NCBI RefSeq assembly: GCF_014202315.1
Contig: NZ_JACHGN010000026.1
Coordinates: 1-64,000, forward strand
DNA length: 64,000 nt
Direction of reading: 5' to 3'
DNA from: Thermocatellispora tengchongensis
GTDB lineage: Bacteria > Actinomycetota > Actinomycetes > Streptosporangiales > Streptosporangiaceae
Notes under the pieces: model-generated
The model's input: the letters and a program-made list of their open reading frames with translations, nothing else
Databases searched by the model: none
Told to the model about the DNA's origin: nothing
Program-made: the position numbers and the translations under genes
Shown: one piece after another, positions 61,231-64,000 of the stretch
Layout of the letters: every line of letters begins with the position of its first letter
How positions within the stretch are numbered: position 1 is the stretch's first letter

Positions 61231-64000
61231 TCAGTTCACCGTGGGGCCCGTCCGGACGGACGTTCTCACCAGCGGCGAGGTGGTGTCGGTGGTGCGGACG
61301 TAGTAGGAGTGCGCCCCCTTGGGCAGCCACAGCTTCAGCCGGTAGACCTTGCCGTCGGAGTAGGTGGTGTCGGACGGCGCGGCCTCGGGCATCGTGCGCA
61401 CCACGCCGTCGAGCACCAGGTCCACCGAGAACGGCGGCCGGTCGTCTGGGTCGGTGTAGGTGGCGGTGAAGGTGAAGGCGGTCGTGGGCGTGCCGGTGGC
61501 GGGGCTGACGCCCACGGCGTCCAAGGCGGGCGCGCTCCCCTCCCCCTTGCTGGTGAAGGAGATGTCGTCGATGTGCACCTCGCCGTCCACGTCGGCCGTC
61601 TGCTGCAGCCAGATCTCCATCTTCACCGCCCGCCTGTCCAGCTCCGGGAAGGCCGCGAGGTCGAAGTCGTACGTCGTCCAGGTGTCCGGCACCGCCAGCG
61701 ACGCCGCGCCGGAGACCCGGTACGCCCGTACGCCGTCGTGGAGCGCCACCCAGATCCGCGTCCCCGGCGTCGGGCTCTTCATGACGAAGGTGAGGTAGCG
61801 GTAGCCGGAGGCGTCCACGCTGTGGTGCCAGGGCTGGAACTTCGCCTGCGACGAGGCCGAGGCGGGGTTGTGGAAGAACCGCCCGGCGGTGCGCCCGTCG
61901 ATGGTCTGGCGGCTGTAGACGCCGACGCCGGCGTGGTTGTTCCACCAGTTCACCCAGGAGGTGTTCTGCGAGCCCCAGATCCCGCCGCCGCCGAAGTCGT
62001 CGTAGACCAGGGGCGTCTGCGGCGTCGGCGGCGGGGGCGCGACGGTGACGTGGGTGGAGGAGTGCGTGTGCGCGCCGTTGGTCTGCACGCCGCGCACGTC
62101 GATGCGCTGGTTCGCGTACGGCTGGGCGCCCTCGACGCTGACGGTGCCGGTGTAGACGCCGTCGCCCGCGGCCATCGGCGCGTGCTCCGCGCCGAGGTCC
62201 ACCCCGGTCAGCGTGCCGGCGGGCTGGGCGAAGACGGTGACCTCGCCGGTCACCCGGTCGCCGATCAGCGGCGAGGTGACCGGCAGCCTGATCGGCATCC
62301 GGGTGCCGGTGGTCGGGGCGTCGTTGAACCGGATCAGGCCCATGATCGTGTACAGCAGCCCGGCCTGGATGCTGATGCTGTACTCGTTGTAGCGCCACTG
62401 CTGCGAGCTGTCCTGCCACAACGGCCGGTCGGCGTACCACGGGCCCGCGCCGCGGACGTCCTGGGGGTCGCGGATGTTCGGCCCGCTGACCATGGCGCCC
62501 GGCACCACCACGCCGGTGTTGGCCTGGTCGTAGGACTCGGCGTCCAGGCGGGTGTGCAGGAACCGCACGTGCCGGGCGCCGACGCCGGAGACCCAGCTCG
62601 TGTTCCACGGGTTGGCGCCGAACACCCAGTACGCCCCCTTGAGCACCGCCCGCAGCACCCGCTGGTCGCCGAACAGCTCGTAGTAGCGCATCATGTCGCC
62701 GAGGTAGGAGGCGTGCGGCTCGTTCACGCCGAAGTTCTTGAACTGGTTGAACACCCCGTACGGGGTGTCGTCGGTCATGGACAGGAAGTACTCCGCCTGC
62801 CTGGTCAGCAGGTCCTTGATCCTGGCCTTGGTGGCGGTGTCGGCGACCGGGTGGAACTCGGCCAGCGACAGCGGCCGCAGGTCCCAGTAGTTGGTGGCGT
62901 ACAGGTCCTCGAACGTCAGCGCGCCGATCTTCTGGGTGGCGGCCCGGCCGTACTCCGGCTCGCCGGTGAGCAGGAACAGCTCCACCTCGGCGTACAGCAT
63001 GGAGTTGGGCAGCCCGCCGCGGGTGGAGTAGGAGCCGATCGGGTCGTCCGGGTGCGCGGCGGCGTAGTCGTGGAAGGTGATCGCGGTCCGCTCGCAGGTC
63101 TCGGCGAAGGCGGCGAAGCCGGCGGCCTTGTCCGCGGCGATGGCGCCGGTCTCCAGGGCGCTGCGGATGGCGCGGGCGGTGGCGGCGAGCGTGCCGGCCG
63201 CCTTGGCCGAGCCGCCGACGCCGAGGCCGCCGATCCTGCGGTCGTCGGCCGTGCCGGGCACGTTGTCGGTCTGGGTCTCCGGCGGGGCGAAGGTGCCGTT
63301 GCCGCGCACGTCGTACATCGCGCCGTCGCCCACGGCGGCCATCTTGACCAGGTACTCGGCGCCGAACCTGGCCTCGTCCAGCAGGTCGGGCACGCCGTTG
63401 GCGTCGTTGTCGAAGCGCACGGCGGGGGCGCTCTCGTTGCGCAGGTACGCCAGCGCGATCTCGCCGCCCACCCACTGGTTGCCGCCGTACTTGCCGTAGT
63501 CGCCGGCGTCGTACCAGCCGCCGGTGAGGTCGTGGTGCGCCGAGCCGTCCGCGGAGGCCGCGTCGTCGAGGTACCCGGCGCCGTGGAACACCTTTGCCGA
63601 GGGCGTCACGCTGCTGTACCCGGCCGGGTACGCCTCGGCGGTGGCCACCGAGGCCCGCTGGACGCGGTAGAACGCGGTCATCTCGTCCTTGTAGCGGTCC
63701 CACACCGAGGGGGCCACCGCGAACGGCGGCGAGGAGACCCCGTTCACCTCCAGCGTGTGGCCCTCGCCCGGCTGGGCGAGGGCGCTGAGGTCCACGCTGT
63801 AGACCCGTCTGCCCCACACCACGCCGTGGTCGGTCAGCACGCAGCCGGGCAGGACCACGGCGCCGTCGCGGACGACCCGGCAGGTCCACGGTGAGAGCTT
63901 GTCGGTGGCGACGACGTAGCCGACCTTGTACGACCCGGCGCTGTAACCGGCCTGGCTGACGGCGACCTGCTCGACCGTCCCGGCGGCCCGCGCCGGGTTC
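61231..64000 (-). CDS. GH9-family glycoside hydrolase (endoglucanase-type), 5' end beyond the window
   Basis: The frame stays open to the right edge, so the signal peptide and the start are missing. Domain order: N-terminal CelD-type Ig-like domain (VSQAGYSAGSYKVGYV); GH9 catalytic domain with the base Asp in GGWYDAGDYGKY and the acid Glu in WRYNEYSISIQAG; a short Ig-like/linker (TVAPPPPTPQT); a beta-sandwich resembling carbohydrate-binding modules (YDDFGGGGIWGSQNTSWVNW); and a C-terminal Ig-like domain. It should act on beta-1,4-glucan outside the cell. Confidence 0.92.
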   Translation of the reverse strand, partial: NPARAAGTVEQVAVSQAGYSAGSYKVGYVVATDKLSPWTCRVVRDGAVVLPGCVLTDHGVVWGRRVYSVDLSALAQPGEGHTLEVNGVSSPPFAVAPSVWDRYKDEMTAFYRVQRASVATAEAYPAGYSSVTPSAKVFHGAGYLDDAASADGSAHHDLTGGWYDAGDYGKYGGNQWVGGEIALAYLRNESAPAVRFDNDANGVPDLLDEARFGAEYLVKMAAVGDGAMYDVRGNGTFAPPETQTDNVPGTADDRRIGGLGVGGSAKAAGTLAATARAIRSALETGAIAADKAAGFAAFAETCERTAITFHDYAAAHPDDPIGSYSTRGGLPNSMLYAEVELFLLTGEPEYGRAATQKIGALTFEDLYATNYWDLRPLSLAEFHPVADTATKARIKDLLTRQAEYFLSMTDDTPYGVFNQFKNFGVNEPHASYLGDMMRYYELFGDQRVLRAVLKGAYWVFGANPWNTSWVSGVGARHVRFLHTRLDAESYDQANTGVVVPGAMVSGPNIRDPQDVRGAGPWYADRPLWQDSSQQWRYNEYSISIQAGLLYTIMGLIRFNDAPTTGTRMPIRLPVTSPLIGDRVTGEVTVFAQPAGTLTGVDLGAEHAPMAAGDGVYTGTVSVEGAQPYANQRIDVRGVQTNGAHTHSSTHVTVAPPPPTPQTPLVYDDFGGGGIWGSQNTSWVNWWNNHAGVGVYSRQTIDGRTAGRFFHNPASASSQAKFQPWHHSVDASGYRYLTFVMKSPTPGTRIWVALHDGVRAYRVSGAASLAVPDTWTTYDFDLAAFPELDRRAVKMEIWLQQTADVDGEVHIDDISFTSKGEGSAPALDAVGVSPATGTPTTAFTFTATYTDPDDRPPFSVDLVLDGVVRTMPEAAPSDTTYSDGKVYRLKLWLPKGAHSYYVRTTDTTSPLVRTSVRTGPTVN

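Noticed and set aside
60647-63889. Minus-strand ORF over the dehydrogenase and GH9 genes
   Set aside because: It is Arg/Gly-rich out-of-frame sequence; the GH9 and dehydrogenase motifs lie in other frames.
1-64000. tRNA, rRNA, prophage integrase, transposase or attachment site
   Set aside because: None of the expected motifs or gene products was recognised anywhere in the window.

Overview
The window is 64 kb of very GC-rich DNA with frequent GTG starts, strong G/C third-position bias and many ATGA/GTGA gene overlaps. This fits a filamentous actinomycete; the gene set (type I PKS, many sugar and oligopeptide ABC systems, GH9 cellulase, STAS/anti-sigma proteins) suggests the Streptosporangiales or a relative, which is inference only. 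No tRNA, rRNA, CRISPR array, integrase or intact insertion sequence was recognised.

Region by region. (1) 1-4821 is the last module of a modular type I polyketide synthase with a thioesterase, ending in a strong hairpin. (2) 4920-11361, minus strand, is a six-gene operon: an oligopeptide-type ABC transporter (binding protein, two permeases, fused double ATPase), then an SDR and a SnoaL-like cyclase. (3) 11604-13492 holds a LysR regulator divergent from an ornithine cyclodeaminase/mu-crystallin-type protein. (4) 13842-16951 is a molybdate locus (HTH-Mop protein, modA, modB, modC) followed by a cupin. (5) 17588-21874, minus, is an organosulfur-type operon: SsuD-like flavin monooxygenase, amino-acid-type ABC transporter and GNAT acetyltransferase. 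(6) 22063-35222 is a mixed region with a P450, two STAS proteins, a 43-residue hydrophobic peptide, a kinase-like protein, a four-domain Nudix protein, an ArsR/SRPBCC/DUF998 operon, a LysR with a berberine-bridge-type oxidase, a TetR/hydrolase pair with a visible operator, and an anti-sigma factor. It contains at least two gene relics: a collapsed two-component system at 28593-29579 and an aminotransferase tail at 34059-34336.

(7) 35712-38946 is a TetR-ABC exporter operon. (8) 39168-40552 is pcaIJ-type CoA transferase behind a translated-looking 25-codon leader ORF. (9) 40571-52282 is a large sugar locus: a tagatose-pathway-like trio (SIS isomerase, PfkB kinase, class II aldolase), two GH4 glycosidases, a DeoR regulator, a second PfkB kinase and a sugar ABC transporter. 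Shared TTATCGAARG boxes in two distant promoters suggest one DeoR regulon. One GH4 copy has lost hallmark NAD-site residues, and the tagatose-type kinase is frameshifted into the aldolase ORF. A 1.4-kb gene-free segment carries a 26-bp tandem array flanked by 69-bp direct repeats. (10) 52295-55467 holds a thioredoxin-like/helical-repeat protein with a CXC motif, an aldo/keto reductase and a medium-chain reductase. (11) 55509-61196 is a sugar-acid locus (ABC transporter, mannonate-dehydratase-type enolase, divergent 2-hydroxyacid dehydrogenase) with a GntR-like operator. (12) 61231-64000 is most of a GH9 glycoside hydrolase, cut by the window edge.

The most unusual signals are the degenerate GH4 and its regulon, the kinase-aldolase frameshift fusion, the MazG-like/triple-Nudix protein, the collapsed two-component gene, the monooxygenase/acetyltransferase transport operon, the tandem-repeat island and the 43-residue peptide gene.
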